This document shows, piece after piece, positions 31,987 through 41,197 of a DNA stretch of 47,634 nucleotides. The notes under the pieces are model-generated. The model searched no databases. It saw only the letters and a list, made by a program, of their open reading frames with translations, and was not told the DNA's origin. The stretch's first letter is position 1; each line of letters opens with the position of its first letter. Where the stretch lies: contig JAJYFF010000018.1 in assembly GCA_021785405.1 (NCBI GenBank), positions 1 to 47,634 on the forward strand. The letters are read 5' to 3'. This DNA is from Pseudomonadota bacterium. Lineage in GTDB: Bacteria > Pseudomonadota > Gammaproteobacteria > Steroidobacterales > Steroidobacteraceae. Made by a program: the position numbers and the translations under genes.

Positions 31987-32907
31987 CTACGGTACGTTCG
32001 GGATCCGCACGATGCTGCCCCGGGCGAGGGGATCGTTCGGATCCTTCACCACCGTCACGTACAGCTCCTTCTCGCCGGGGCCGAACGCGACGTTCGTGGT
32101 GCCGTCGCCCGCGGCGATGTCGAAGACGTGCAGGAGCTTGCCGCCGGGGGAGATCTTCAGGACCTTGCCGCCCATCCACTGCGCGACGTACAGATTGCCG
32201 TGCCGCCCGACCTTCATGCTGTCGGGACCGATCCACCAGGCGTCGACCTTGTTCGGCACCAGCACGTAGAGCAGCGCGAAATTCGAGCGATGGCTGAGCG
32301 TGCCATCCGGGTTCACGGTGAACTTCAGGATGCAGTCGCCGACCGTCTCGTCGACGTAGAGCGTCTTCTGGTCGGGCGAGATGCCGATGCCGTTCGCGTA
32401 GTTCAGGTCGGTCGCGACCTGCACCCACTGCCGAGCGCCGGGCGCGAGATACAGGATCTTGCCGGTCACGCCCACCGGCACGGGTTTGTACGTGCCGAAC
32501 ACGGTCGCATAGGCGCCGCCGTTCGCGGTGACCATCAGGTCGTTGATGCCGCCGATGAACTTGCGGCCCTTGTTGTCCGCGTCCCAGCGACGCAAGATCT
32601 TGCCGCGCATGTCGAGTTCGAGGATCGCGCCGCGCTCCGCCGTGCACGCGAGCAGGAACGTGTGCTGCTTCGTGAGCGCGAGCCCGTTGTGGCTGCACCC
32701 GTCGAGGTGATTGAGCACGACGCTGCGGTGGCCATCCCACCTCGACAAGGTGTTCGAAACCCAGCTCACGTAATAAAGATCGCCGTCGACGAACAGCGGA
32801 CCCTCGGGGCCCATCACGTGGCGGACGACGGTGACTTCGGCCGCGCGCACCGATGCGGCGCAGAGCAGGGCGACGACGGCGAGAACGGCGATGCGGGGAG
32901 CTTTCAT
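31987..32907 (-). CDS. SMP-30/gluconolactonase-like periplasmic propeller
   Basis: A 306-residue protein with a signal peptide (residues 1-22, cleavage near VRA-A). The mature part is a six-bladed propeller of the SMP-30/gluconolactonase-like type: GPEGPLFVDGDLYYVSW, NGLALTKQHTFLLAC, INDLMVTANGGAYATVFG and NYANGIGISPDQKTLYVDE. Members are lactonases or sugar/lactone-binding proteins. The start has AGGAGG 7 bases upstream, and its ATG overlaps the stop of the quinone oxidoreductase gene by four bases (ATGA). It is the last gene of the long Lrp-linked operon and may open a lactone formed there (inference). Confidence 0.87.
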   Translation of the reverse strand: MKAPRIAVLAVVALLCAASVRAAEVTVVRHVMGPEGPLFVDGDLYYVSWVSNTLSRWDGHRSVVLNHLDGCSHNGLALTKQHTFLLACTAERGAILELDMRGKILRRWDADNKGRKFIGGINDLMVTANGGAYATVFGTYKPVPVGVTGKILYLAPGARQWVQVATDLNYANGIGISPDQKTLYVDETVGDCILKFTVNPDGTLSHRSNFALLYVLVPNKVDAWWIGPDSMKVGRHGNLYVAQWMGGKVLKISPGGKLLHVFDIAAGDGTTNVAFGPGEKELYVTVVKDPNDPLARGSIVRIPNVP

Positions 32908-33905
32908 GCGCAAACCTCCTGAACGGGAACGAGCACGATCGGACCGGTGGAGCGACGCGACTCGAGCAATTCGTGCGCTTCCGGCGCGCGAGCCAAGGGT
33001 ACCCGCGTGATGGTCGGCGCGCGCAGGATGCCGGTCTCGATCGCGCCGAACACCTCCGCGGCCATCGCCTCGAGCGCGGCGCGGTCGCGAATGTAGTGGA
33101 ACACCATCGGCCGCACCACGCCGTTCGATCGGGCCGCGAGCAGCGACGGGCTGAACGGCGCGACCGGGCCCGAGGATTGGCCGAAATTCACCAGCAGACC
33201 CTGATACGCGAGACACTGGAGCGACCCCAGGAACGTCGCGGCGCCCACCGAGTCGTAGGCGACGTCGACGCCGCGGCCCTCGGTGATCCGGGTCACGCGG
33301 TCGACGAAATTCTCGTCGCGGTAGTTGATCAGGTGATCCGCGCCGCAATCGCGCGCGATCGCGAGCTTCTCGGCGGAGCCCGCGGTCGCGATCACCGTCG
33401 CGCCGAGGTGCTTCGCCCAGCGGACCAGCGGCTGGCCGACGCCGCCCGCCGCCGCGTGGACCAGCACGGTCTCCCCGGCGCGCACCCGATGCACCGAGCG
33501 CAGCAACATCGAGGCGGTGAACCCCTTGATCGTGAGACTCGCCGCGACGTCGTCGGTCACGCCCGGCGGCAGCCGTACCGCGAGCCGCGCGGGCAGCACG
33601 CGCGCCTCGGCATACGCACCGTAGCCCGCATCGATGTAGGTGATCCGGTCGCCGACCGACAGCCCCGTGACGCCCGCGCCGAGCCGCTCGACGACTCCGG
33701 CCGCTTCGACCCCCGGGATCCCCGGCAGCCGGAGCGTCCGGTAGAGCCCGGAGCGCACGTAGGTATCGTGGAAATTCACGCCGATCGCGGTGTGGCGCAC
33801 CAGGACCTCGCCCGGCCCCGGCGCGCCGAGCGGCACCGACTCCCACGCGAGCCGCTCCGGTCCGCCGGTCTCGTGGATCACGATCGCTCGAGTGCTGTCG
33901 GCCAC
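32904..33905 (-). CDS. Quinone oxidoreductase (zinc-free MDR family)
   Basis: A 333-residue NADPH:quinone oxidoreductase-like protein. N-terminal GroES-like domain with GVNFHDTYVRSGLY and LPGIPGVEAAGVVERLG, and a Rossmann domain with VLVHAAAGGVGQPLVRWAKH and NYRDENFVDRV, as in QorA. The cysteine ligands of zinc alcohol dehydrogenases are absent. It reduces quinones or alpha,beta-unsaturated carbonyls. The GTG start has GGAGG 4 bases upstream; the open frame further upstream lies within the aminotransferase gene and is not this protein. It overlaps the SMP-30 gene by four bases and follows the aminotransferase by 14 bases. Confidence 0.93.
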   Translation of the reverse strand: MADSTRAIVIHETGGPERLAWESVPLGAPGPGEVLVRHTAIGVNFHDTYVRSGLYRTLRLPGIPGVEAAGVVERLGAGVTGLSVGDRITYIDAGYGAYAEARVLPARLAVRLPPGVTDDVAASLTIKGFTASMLLRSVHRVRAGETVLVHAAAGGVGQPLVRWAKHLGATVIATAGSAEKLAIARDCGADHLINYRDENFVDRVTRITEGRGVDVAYDSVGAATFLGSLQCLAYQGLLVNFGQSSGPVAPFSPSLLAARSNGVVRPMVFHYIRDRAALEAMAAEVFGAIETGILRAPTITRVPLARAPEAHELLESRRSTGPIVLVPVQEVCA

Positions 33906-33919
33906 GGGTCCTCCGAAGT

Positions 33920-34984
33920 TCAAGCGGCGCTGAGGTCTCTCGTCCAGCCGAACGGGTCCGGCGCGCGCCGCTCCTGAATCGCGAGCAGCGACTCGCGCAG
34001 CCGCTTCGCGACGACGTCGACGTTCGGCGGCGAGTAGTGGCGGCCGTCGCTCTCCCAGAGCGATTCGATCGGGCTCACGATCGCCGCGGTCCCGCACGCG
34101 AACACCTCGGTGCACGCGCCGCTGCGGATTCCGTCGATGATCTCGCCGATCGCGATGCGCCGCTCGTGGGTCGCGTAGCCCAGGCTCCGTGCCAGCTGGA
34201 GCACCGAATCGCGCGTGACCCCGGGCAGGATCGTGCCGTCGAGCTCGGGGGTGTGCAGCGCGCCGTCGATCACCGCGAACACGTTCATCCCCGAGAGCTC
34301 CTGGACGTCGCGATGGTGGGCGGCGTCCAGCCACAGCGCGACGGTGCAGCCCCGATTCACGGCGGCCGTGGACGCCCGCAGCGACGCCGCGTAGTTGGCC
34401 GCCGCCTTGGCTTCGCCGATGCCGCCCGCGGCGGCGCGTACGTCCGCGCGCTCGATCGTCACCTTCAGCGCACCGGCGGCGTAGGCTTCCACCGGATTGG
34501 CGATCACCATGAAGCGGAACGTGGACGAGTTCTTCAGCAGGTAGCTGTTCTCCGTGCCGAACAGGAACGGCCGTAGATAGAGCGATCGTCCGCTCTGGCG
34601 CGGAATGAAGTCGGTGCACGCGCGGGTCACCGCCTCGATGCCTTCGAAGAACAAGGGCTCGGGCACGACGGGCATCGACATGCGGCTCGCCGAGCGCGCC
34701 AACCGGCGGCAGTTCTCCAGCGGACGAAAGAAGTTCGGTCGTTCCTGCCCGACCCGGTACGCTTTCAGGCCCTCGAACACGAGCTCCGCGTACTGCAGCG
34801 CGCGCGACCCGGGCCAGAGCTCGATCGGTCCGTACGGGAGGAGCTGGCCGCGGCTCCAGGCGCCGTCGCTCCACGTCGTGCTGTACATCACCGGGGCGTT
34901 CACGAGCCCGAAGCCGAGCCGTTCCGGCAGGGTGAATCCTCGGACCGCGGCGGCGACGCCCGGATCCACGTCGTAGGCGTTCAT
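33920..34984 (-). CDS. ilvE: Branched-chain amino acid aminotransferase
   Basis: A 354-residue fold-type IV PLP aminotransferase. The Schiff-base lysine is K193 in GGIGEAKAAANYA, with YAELVFEGLKAYR and YLRPFLFGTE in the substrate-binding face and ACGTAAIVSPI near the C terminus. Length and motifs fit the longer BCAT subgroup (as in IlvE of many bacteria and eukaryotic BCATs). It exchanges the amino group of Leu, Ile or Val (or a related amino acid) with 2-oxoglutarate. Its start directly abuts the stop of the cupin gene. Being inside an uptake operon with a TonB receptor and permease, it more likely has a catabolic than a biosynthetic role here. Confidence 0.94.
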   Translation of the reverse strand: MNAYDVDPGVAAAVRGFTLPERLGFGLVNAPVMYSTTWSDGAWSRGQLLPYGPIELWPGSRALQYAELVFEGLKAYRVGQERPNFFRPLENCRRLARSASRMSMPVVPEPLFFEGIEAVTRACTDFIPRQSGRSLYLRPFLFGTENSYLLKNSSTFRFMVIANPVEAYAAGALKVTIERADVRAAAGGIGEAKAAANYAASLRASTAAVNRGCTVALWLDAAHHRDVQELSGMNVFAVIDGALHTPELDGTILPGVTRDSVLQLARSLGYATHERRIAIGEIIDGIRSGACTEVFACGTAAIVSPIESLWESDGRHYSPPNVDVVAKRLRESLLAIQERRAPDPFGWTRDLSAA

Positions 34985-35365
34985 TCAGCCTCGCAGATAC
35001 GCGTCGGTGCCCGTGAGCCAGTCCTCGCGCGGCGGCGAGAACACGTCGACGTCGAGCGTGTCCTCGAGCGCGAGCGCCCGATGGGGAAGATTCGAGGGAA
35101 TCACGATCACTTCGCCGGCGCGTACCGTGACCTCGGAATCGCCGTCGGGCCCGAACCAGAAGTGCAGGGCGCCCGACAGGATGTACGTCAGCTGCTCGTT
35201 GTGATGCGAGTGCCGGGGCACCTCGTCGCCCTTCTTCAGGTGGACGTGCGCGATCATCATCCGCTCGCCGGTGATCAGCTTGCGGGTGATGGTCCCTTTC
35301 AGGGGCTCGGCGGGCAGGTCGTCCCAGCGGTAGTGGGGGACCGGGGTCTTGGTCGGTGCGGTCAT
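34985..35365 (-). CDS. Single-domain cupin protein
   Basis: A 126-residue cupin: KKGDEVPRHSHHNEQLTYIL with H52 and H54 as metal ligands, ALHFWFG, and a second motif VIPSNLPHRA with H95. Probably a cytoplasmic metal-binding cupin, enzymatic or sensing; small cupins of this kind accompany catabolic operons. GAGG lies upstream of the start. No gap separates it from the aminotransferase start, and 46 bases separate it from the cyclase. Confidence 0.92.
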   Translation of the reverse strand: MTAPTKTPVPHYRWDDLPAEPLKGTITRKLITGERMMIAHVHLKKGDEVPRHSHHNEQLTYILSGALHFWFGPDGDSEVTVRAGEVIVIPSNLPHRALALEDTLDVDVFSPPREDWLTGTDAYLRG

Positions 35366-35411
35366 GCGCAGTGCCTCGCGGTTCGAATGACGAGTGGGGT
35401 CGGGAGCGTCC

Positions 35412-36326
35412 TCATCGCGCGCCCGCGCCGGTGTCGTTCCGGGGGACGATCGCGACGACGCGCGCCGGGAAACCGGTGCCGTGCTCGGGCTTCGGGAAGG
35501 ACACCATCACCAGCGCGCCGGCGTCCGGCACCCGGTCGAGGTGCGCGAGCACCTCGATCTGGTAGTGATTGGTGCCGAGCACGTAGGACTCCAGCGAGTA
35601 GTCGTCCTTCGAGGCCCCGAGACCGCCGTCGGTATCGGTCGTCTCGTGCCCGATCGCCGTGACCTGCCGCCGCGTGAACAGGAACTTCAGCACCGGCAGG
35701 CTCCACCGAGGATAGTGCGCGACGCCGTGCGCGTCCTTGTTCTGCATCGCGGTCTGGCTCGGCCAACGCTTCGACCAGTCGGTGCGCATCGCGACGAACG
35801 CGTGCGGCGGGATCCTGCCGTAACGATGTTCCCAGGCGCGCACGTCGCCCATCGTGATCGCATAGTCGGGATCCTTCGCGACCTGCTGGTGCACGTCGAT
35901 CACGACGAGCGGCATCAGCATCTGATCCACCGGGATCTGGTCGACCGTGCGCAGGCCGTGATGGAAGTGCGCGGGCGCATCCACGTGGGTGCCCCACTGA
36001 CCGACGTGACAATACTGGTCCACGTGGAAGCCGTCCTTGCGGATGGTGTAGAGCGTGCGCACGGTCATCGGCCCGAAGCCCTTCCAGTGCGGCGTGTCCG
36101 GACCGAACGCGTGCGTCAGGTCGACGTAGCGCGCGCCGGCCAGGAAGTGCCGATAGACCGACCACAGCGGGAACGCCGGTGCGTGCGCCGCCGCCCGCGG
36201 CGCGGTCGCGGGCGGCGCCGCGGCGTACCCGACGAACGGCAGGCCGAGCGAGGCGACGAGCGCGGCGCCCGCGACGCGGTGGCGAAGTCGAAGTCCAAGT
36301 CGAAGTCCAAGTCGAAGGTCGTTCAT
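35412..36326 (-). CDS. Secreted cyclase-family hydrolase
   Basis: A 304-residue cyclase-superfamily protein (related to kynurenine formamidase KynB and similar metal hydrolases). The metal motif GTHVDAPAHF (H114, D116, H120) is complete, with VDLTHAFGPDTPHW and a later IGHETTDTD. Unusually it has a signal peptide: an Arg/Leu-rich start LRLGLRLGLRLRHR, then a hydrophobic core up to VGYAAA near residue 37, so it should be periplasmic. The Arg-rich start is encoded by a 12-base tandem repeat. GAGGGGA lies 6 bases upstream and overlaps the end of the TonB receptor gene. The family hydrolyses formamides or cyclic amides/lactones; the actual substrate is unknown. Confidence 0.9.
   Translation of the reverse strand: MNDLRLGLRLGLRLRHRVAGAALVASLGLPFVGYAAAPPATAPRAAAHAPAFPLWSVYRHFLAGARYVDLTHAFGPDTPHWKGFGPMTVRTLYTIRKDGFHVDQYCHVGQWGTHVDAPAHFHHGLRTVDQIPVDQMLMPLVVIDVHQQVAKDPDYAITMGDVRAWEHRYGRIPPHAFVAMRTDWSKRWPSQTAMQNKDAHGVAHYPRWSLPVLKFLFTRRQVTAIGHETTDTDGGLGASKDDYSLESYVLGTNHYQIEVLAHLDRVPDAGALVMVSFPKPEHGTGFPARVVAIVPRNDTGAGAR
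36284..36317. repeat. 12-base tandem repeat in the cyclase signal peptide
   Basis: The unit GAAGTCCAAGTC occurs at 36290-36301 and 36302-36313, with partial copies on both sides. On the coding strand it gives alternating Leu-Arg-Leu-Gly codons at the start of the signal peptide. Because the unit is 12 bases, expansion or loss would keep the frame and change only the basic n-region. Confidence 0.85.
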
Positions 36327-36336
36327 GAAAGTCCCC

Positions 36337-38742
36337 TCAGAATTTGTAGCTCCACTGGGTGCCGATCGTCATCGGCTGCATCGTCGAGATGCGCGTCAGC
36401 GGACCGATGTTGAAGCTGAAGCTCGTGTTGTTCGCGGAGATCCAGGGCACCTTGTTCGTCAGGTTGGTCACGAAGAACGCGCCCGTCCAGCGGTTCGCGC
36501 CGAGCGTCACGCGCAAGTTCGCGATCGCGTAGCCCGGGAGCTGGATCACCGAGAAGGCCTCGTCCCAGGACGAGCCGGTATAGGTCCCGTCGAGACGCAC
36601 GGTCAGCGTCTTGTCGGCGACCGGCACCGAGTACTCCAACGACGCGCTCGCGGTTTCCTTCGGCACGTTCAAGATCGGAATGCTGTTGCACGGACCGCCG
36701 ACCGGGCAGCTCGGAAAGCTGTAGCCGGAATTCGCGAGCGAACCGACGTAGCCCGCGCTCGGGCTGGTGATGTCGGCCTGGGTCCAGGTGCCGGCGAGGT
36801 GCGCGGTCCAGTGCTCCCAGAATCGCGCCGCGATGTCGATCTCCGGACCGTAGCTGCGTCCTTGGCCCGCGTTGGTCACGTACTGGGTGCCGCAGGACAG
36901 CAGCGCGGTCTGTTGCACCTGATTCCATTTGATGTAGTAGAAGTCGCCGTTGATGCGGACGCGGTCGTTCGCGAGCATCGACTTGCCGCCGAGCTCGTAG
37001 TCCCACACGGTGTCCGGATTGAACGACTTCGGTCCGCCGAGCGGGCACGCGGTCAACGGGATCGCCATGTTCGCGCCGCCCGGACGGAAGCCCTTGGAGG
37101 CCGACAGGTACATCATCACCTTGCTCGTCGGCAGCCAGGCGAGGTCCACGCGGGGAATCACGCCGGACGCGTTCGAGAACTGACCGGGCGGGTTCGCGAG
37201 CGGGGCCGCCTGCGGCGTGAAGAAGTAGCCCCATTCGTTGTTGTACGCCGAGGTGTCGTAGCGGTACCAGCGCAATCCGCCTTCGAGCTTCCAGGTCGGG
37301 GCGAAGCGCCACGAGGCGTCGGCGAACGCCGCCTTCTGCGCGATCTCGTACTGGTTGTTGATCCCGAACGTCAGGCCCGCCGGGTTGTTCATCGGCGGCG
37401 ACAGCTGCTGCGAGAGTTGCGCGATGAAGGGCGCGTACTGGGACTCGACGAACGCGGAGTTCAACTTGCTGTAGAACAGCCCCGTGACCCAGTGGAGATT
37501 GGTGTTGCCCGCCGAGTTCAGCCGCACTTCCTGGCTGAACTCGTGTTCCGGCTCCGCCTCGTAGATCGGCGTATTGATGTACGTCGGCATGCCGAGCGCC
37601 GCCATCTGCGCGGGGCTGACCAGGAAGGACTCGAGGGTCCAGGAGGTCGCCTCGGAGGCGTCCTGCAGCTGCCAAGGCTGCCGCTCGAAGTAGCCGGTCG
37701 CGCTCGTCAGGTCCGCGAAGCCGAGCTTCCCCTTGATCGTCGCGGAGAAGATGCTCGCGCGATCGTGGATGCGCTCGGCGAGCGGATAGGGCTGGTAATG
37801 CGTCAGGTGAGCCGGGCCGGGCGGCAGATCGAACTCGTCGTAGCCGCCGAGGTTCATCTGCTGGCCGAGCGCGAGCAGATTGATCCGCCACCGGGAATTC
37901 GGCTGGACCAACAGCTCGATCCGTCCCGAGAGCTTGCGCTCGTCGTTCACCGCCGGGGTGATGCTCTGCGCGGGCGTGTTCGCGACGTCACCGCGGGTCC
38001 ACGGCGGGCCGTTGAGCGCGAGCACGTCCGCGGGGAACGGGCTGATCACGGTGCGACTGATCCAGCCGCTGCGATGGTCGTCGGAGACGACCGCGCGCAC
38101 CGCCCAGTAATCGCTGTTCGAATAGTTCAGCATCAGGTCGCCCGACTCGTTGGCACGGCCGCCGTCGGTGTGCGACAGCGTCGCGTCGGCCGAACCTTCG
38201 AAGCGGTTCAGCACCGGCGCGTGCGGAATCACCTTGATGGTGCCGCCCATCGAGCTCGAGCCGTAGAGCGTGCCTTGCGGGCCGCGCAGCACTTCGATGC
38301 GGTCGAGGTCGTACAGGTTCGGATCGATCACGACCTTGCCGATCTGGCCCATCGCCGGCGGATCGAGCGGAATGTCGCCGAGATAGAAGCCGACCGTCGG
38401 GGAATTGCCGCCGTTCGAGGCGATGCCGCGGGCCTCGAACTCGCTTTGGCCGGGTCCGGAGCTGCGCATCGACAAGCCGGGCACGTCGCGCGCGATCGCC
38501 TCGATCGACGTCGTGCCTTGCTTCTCGAGGTCCGCACCGGTCACCGCGGAGAGGCTGATCGGCGTTTCCTGCGCCGAGGACGCGTAGGTCTCCGCGGTAA
38601 CGACGATCTGTTGCAGGGCCTGATCGGCATTGGCCGATGCATCCTGGGCGTGCGCGCTCAAGGCCCAGCTCACGCCGAGCGCCACGCACAGTGGCGCCAG
38701 GCGAGGTCTCGTCAGTGAATGCAGGCGTCCGGTCGTCGACAT
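36337..38742 (-). CDS. TonB-dependent receptor
   Basis: Complete 801-residue outer-membrane receptor. Signal peptide residues 1-33 (cleavage near AHA-Q), a TonB-box-like QQIVVTAET, a plug with FEARGIASNGG, VGFYLGDIPLD and RIEVLRGPQGTLYGSSSMGG, and a barrel ending in the terminal Phe (GTQWSYKF). The barrel holds pairs of Cys (for example CPLGGPK and CPVGGPC) that could form loop disulfides. GGGGGA lies upstream of the start. It is the second gene of the long operon, 33 bases after the APC permease and 10 bases before the cyclase, so it likely imports the compound catabolised by the operon. Confidence 0.95.
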   Translation of the reverse strand: MSTTGRLHSLTRPRLAPLCVALGVSWALSAHAQDASANADQALQQIVVTAETYASSAQETPISLSAVTGADLEKQGTTSIEAIARDVPGLSMRSSGPGQSEFEARGIASNGGNSPTVGFYLGDIPLDPPAMGQIGKVVIDPNLYDLDRIEVLRGPQGTLYGSSSMGGTIKVIPHAPVLNRFEGSADATLSHTDGGRANESGDLMLNYSNSDYWAVRAVVSDDHRSGWISRTVISPFPADVLALNGPPWTRGDVANTPAQSITPAVNDERKLSGRIELLVQPNSRWRINLLALGQQMNLGGYDEFDLPPGPAHLTHYQPYPLAERIHDRASIFSATIKGKLGFADLTSATGYFERQPWQLQDASEATSWTLESFLVSPAQMAALGMPTYINTPIYEAEPEHEFSQEVRLNSAGNTNLHWVTGLFYSKLNSAFVESQYAPFIAQLSQQLSPPMNNPAGLTFGINNQYEIAQKAAFADASWRFAPTWKLEGGLRWYRYDTSAYNNEWGYFFTPQAAPLANPPGQFSNASGVIPRVDLAWLPTSKVMMYLSASKGFRPGGANMAIPLTACPLGGPKSFNPDTVWDYELGGKSMLANDRVRINGDFYYIKWNQVQQTALLSCGTQYVTNAGQGRSYGPEIDIAARFWEHWTAHLAGTWTQADITSPSAGYVGSLANSGYSFPSCPVGGPCNSIPILNVPKETASASLEYSVPVADKTLTVRLDGTYTGSSWDEAFSVIQLPGYAIANLRVTLGANRWTGAFFVTNLTNKVPWISANNTSFSFNIGPLTRISTMQPMTIGTQWSYKF

Positions 38743-38775
38743 GTTTCCCCCTTCGGCGTCGTTGAGGCCGTATCT

Positions 38776-40467
38776 TCAGTTGTTCGATCCATGGGCGGCG
38801 GCCGGCGCGGCTGCGCCGGGCCCCGGTTCCAATTCGAGCCCGGGCTGCGCCGGCAACAGGTCCGCGATGGCCGGCTCGGGCAGTCCGGCGCGCGTTCCCC
38901 ACGCGCAGAACAGCGCCGCGACGAGCGCGACGACGAGCATGTCCCAGCCGTACGGCAGGACGCCGTGGCCGCCGAATTCGCCGCTACCGAGCCAGGAGAG
39001 CGCGACCACGACCGGCAGGTAGAGGAGCAGCCACGTCGCGTGACGCAGATCCGACCGCAGCAGCGCGCGGGCGGACCCGAGCCGATACCAGGCGTACACC
39101 GGCAGCGGCACGAGCATCAGGCCGATGATCTCGGCGGTCAGCGGCCAGCGCGCCCAGTAGAGGAGTTCGCCCGCGAGCACGAACCCGATCGTGCCGACGA
39201 AGTTCATCCCGCGGACCCGGAACGGCCGATGCAGGCCCGGCGAGGTCCGTCGCAGCGACATCGCGGAGATCGGGATCATCAGGTACGACAGCGCGGTCGC
39301 GACCGAGATCATCGCGGCGAGCGCGTTCCAGCCGCGGAAGCCGTACAGCACGACGAATGCGACGATCAGGTTCATCCACAGCGCCGGCCGCGGCACGCCG
39401 TAGACCGGGTCGATCCGCCCGAGCAGCGCGGGCGCGAGCCCGTTCAGCTCGACGCCGAGGATCATCCGCGAACTGGTCGCCATGTCGGTGATGCCCGCGC
39501 CGCTCGGCGACACGAACGCGTCGGCGTACAGCACGATCGCGAGCCAATTCAGGTTGAGCGCGAGCGCGAGTTCGGCGAACGGCGAATTCAGATTGACCGC
39601 CGCCCAGCCGTGCGCGATCGCGGCGGGACTCACCGCGGCGAGAAACGCGACTTGCAGCAGGAGATAGATGATGCCGCCGACGAGCACGGAACCGAGCACC
39701 GCGAACGGGATCGTGCGATGCGGATCCCGGGCCTCGCCGGCGAGATTCAAGGGGCTTTGGAAGCCGTTGAACGACAGCACGATGCCGGACGTGGAGACGG
39801 CCGTGAGCAAACCCGAGAGGCCGTAGGGGAAGAACCCGCCGGGGCCGTTGCCCACGGCCTGCGAGGGGCGCACCGCGGCCACGATCAGCGCGATGCCAGT
39901 GAGCGTCGGCACCACGACCTTGAACACCGTGATCAGCGCGTTCGAGCGGGCGAAGAGCTTCACGCCCCAGAAATTGAGCAGGAAATACACGATGATCAAC
40001 GCGCTCGCGAGCAGCAGTCCGGTGCGGGTCAAGGTGCCCGCGACGACCAGCGAGTGCGCCCAGGGCAGATTCCAGGAGCTCAGGTACTGGACGGACGCGA
40101 CCGCCTCGAGCGGAATCGCGCCGGCGATCGACAACCAGTTCGCCCAGGACGCGAGGAAGCCGACGAGCGCGCCGTGCGTTCCCTGCGGGTAACGGGTGAG
40201 GCCGCCGGAGATCTGGAACAGGGTGCCGAGCTCCGCGGCGGCCAAGGCGATCACGAGGATCACCGCCCCGCCGAGCAGCCACGCGAGGATCGCGGCCGGA
40301 CCCGCCAACGCGGCGGCCCGCTGCGCGCCGAACAGCCAGCCGGAGCCGATCATCGCGCTCAGGCCCGTGAACAGCAGCGGGAGCGCGCCGATCTCGCGGC
40401 GCAAACGGCCGCCCGCGCGCGCGCCGCGCGCATCCGCTGCCCGATTGGCCGTTAAGCTGACCGACAT
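38776..40467 (-). CDS. APC-family amino acid permease
   Basis: A 563-residue inner-membrane transporter with about twelve to fourteen hydrophobic helices. The first helix carries GLSAMIGSGWLFG, the APC-superfamily substrate/Na-site motif, and RYPQGTHGALVGFLASWANW follows. Its length is slightly above the usual 450-500 residues, with a Pro/Gly/Ala-rich C-terminal tail. It moves an amino acid or amine across the inner membrane. GGGGA lies upstream of the start. It heads the seven-gene operon, 143 bases downstream of the Lrp gene, with a palindromic operator-like site in that gap. Confidence 0.93.
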   Translation of the reverse strand: MSVSLTANRAADARGARAGGRLRREIGALPLLFTGLSAMIGSGWLFGAQRAAALAGPAAILAWLLGGAVILVIALAAAELGTLFQISGGLTRYPQGTHGALVGFLASWANWLSIAGAIPLEAVASVQYLSSWNLPWAHSLVVAGTLTRTGLLLASALIIVYFLLNFWGVKLFARSNALITVFKVVVPTLTGIALIVAAVRPSQAVGNGPGGFFPYGLSGLLTAVSTSGIVLSFNGFQSPLNLAGEARDPHRTIPFAVLGSVLVGGIIYLLLQVAFLAAVSPAAIAHGWAAVNLNSPFAELALALNLNWLAIVLYADAFVSPSGAGITDMATSSRMILGVELNGLAPALLGRIDPVYGVPRPALWMNLIVAFVVLYGFRGWNALAAMISVATALSYLMIPISAMSLRRTSPGLHRPFRVRGMNFVGTIGFVLAGELLYWARWPLTAEIIGLMLVPLPVYAWYRLGSARALLRSDLRHATWLLLYLPVVVALSWLGSGEFGGHGVLPYGWDMLVVALVAALFCAWGTRAGLPEPAIADLLPAQPGLELEPGPGAAAPAAAHGSNN

Positions 40468-40596
40468 CGGCTGATCCCCGATCTTCCCCGTTCTCGTTGG
40501 TAGGCGCCCGATCGCAACGCCTCTCGGTCACCTGCAGCAGTCTAACGACGATTCCGTGGTCACACTGTGCATAAATGGCGATCGATGGCCCTATCG

Positions 40597-40614
40597 ATGT
40601 AACAAATATTTCAT
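40597..40614. promoter_or_regulatory. Candidate Lrp-type operator upstream of the APC permease
   Basis: ATGTAACAAATATTTCAT is an imperfect palindrome matching the site at 41198-41215 at 15 of 18 positions. It overlaps the last codons of the lrp-like gene and lies 130 bases upstream of the permease start. A second palindrome, ATCGAT-6-ATCGAT (40581-40598), overlaps its edge. Confidence 0.6.
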
Positions 40615-41162
40615 CGGTCTTCAATATTCGGGGATCGTGTTGCGGAGCGATCCGGCCAGCGCGTGAGCGATGCGCGTCGCGGCGGGGTGCCGAGCGGCAG
40701 GATCGGGGTCGATTTGACCGTCGACAGCACGATGATCGAGTCGCTCGCGAGCAGGCCGGGCAGGCCGGACAGCACGTCGACGAAGAACGCGTCGTACGCG
40801 GCCGTGTCCTTCACGAGCACGCGCAGCAGGAACGAGGCATCGCCGGTGATCACGACGCACTCGACGATCTCGGGGATCTTCTCGACCGCGCGCGCGAACG
40901 CCGTCAGATATTCGCGCGCGCCGTTCACCAGCTTGATCTTCACGTACACGGTCAGGCCGAGCCCCACCTTGGACGCATCGATCGAGGCGTGTCGGCCGGT
41001 GATGATCCCGGCTTTCTCCAGTCGGGCGATCCGCCGCCACGCGGTCGGACCGGTCACGCCGACGCGTTCGCCGATCTGGGCCGCCGAGAGGGTCGCGTCG
41101 CGCTGCAGGATGTCGAGGATGCGCAGATCCAGCCGATCGAGTTCGCCAAGTGGGGTGCGCAT
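40611..41162 (-). CDS. Lrp/AsnC-family transcriptional regulator
   Basis: A 183-residue regulator. N-terminal winged helix: LDRLDLRILDILQRDATLSAAQIGERVGVTGPTAWRRIARLEKAGII. C-terminal RAM effector domain with VYVKIKLVNG, VECVVITGDASFLLRVLV and LPGLLASDSIIVLSTVKS. Lrp-type proteins bind palindromes as dimers or octamers and respond to amino acids. The start at 41160-41162 has CGGAG 8 bases upstream; a 16-residue longer version is possible. It diverges from an aminotransferase gene and lies upstream of the APC permease operon; the two matching palindromes argue that it controls both. Confidence 0.95.
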   Translation of the reverse strand: MRTPLGELDRLDLRILDILQRDATLSAAQIGERVGVTGPTAWRRIARLEKAGIITGRHASIDASKVGLGLTVYVKIKLVNGAREYLTAFARAVEKIPEIVECVVITGDASFLLRVLVKDTAAYDAFFVDVLSGLPGLLASDSIIVLSTVKSTPILPLGTPPRRASLTRWPDRSATRSPNIEDR

Positions 41163-41197
41163 GGGCCGTGCTCCGTGGGATCGTCCGGACCGTCGTG

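Noticed and set aside
36284-36317. Phase-variable switch in the cyclase gene
   Set aside because: The unit is 12 bases, so copy-number changes keep the frame; on/off switching is not expected.
36325-38718. A 797-codon plus-strand open frame over the TonB receptor
   Set aside because: Shadow of the receptor gene, with no start signal and no family similarity.
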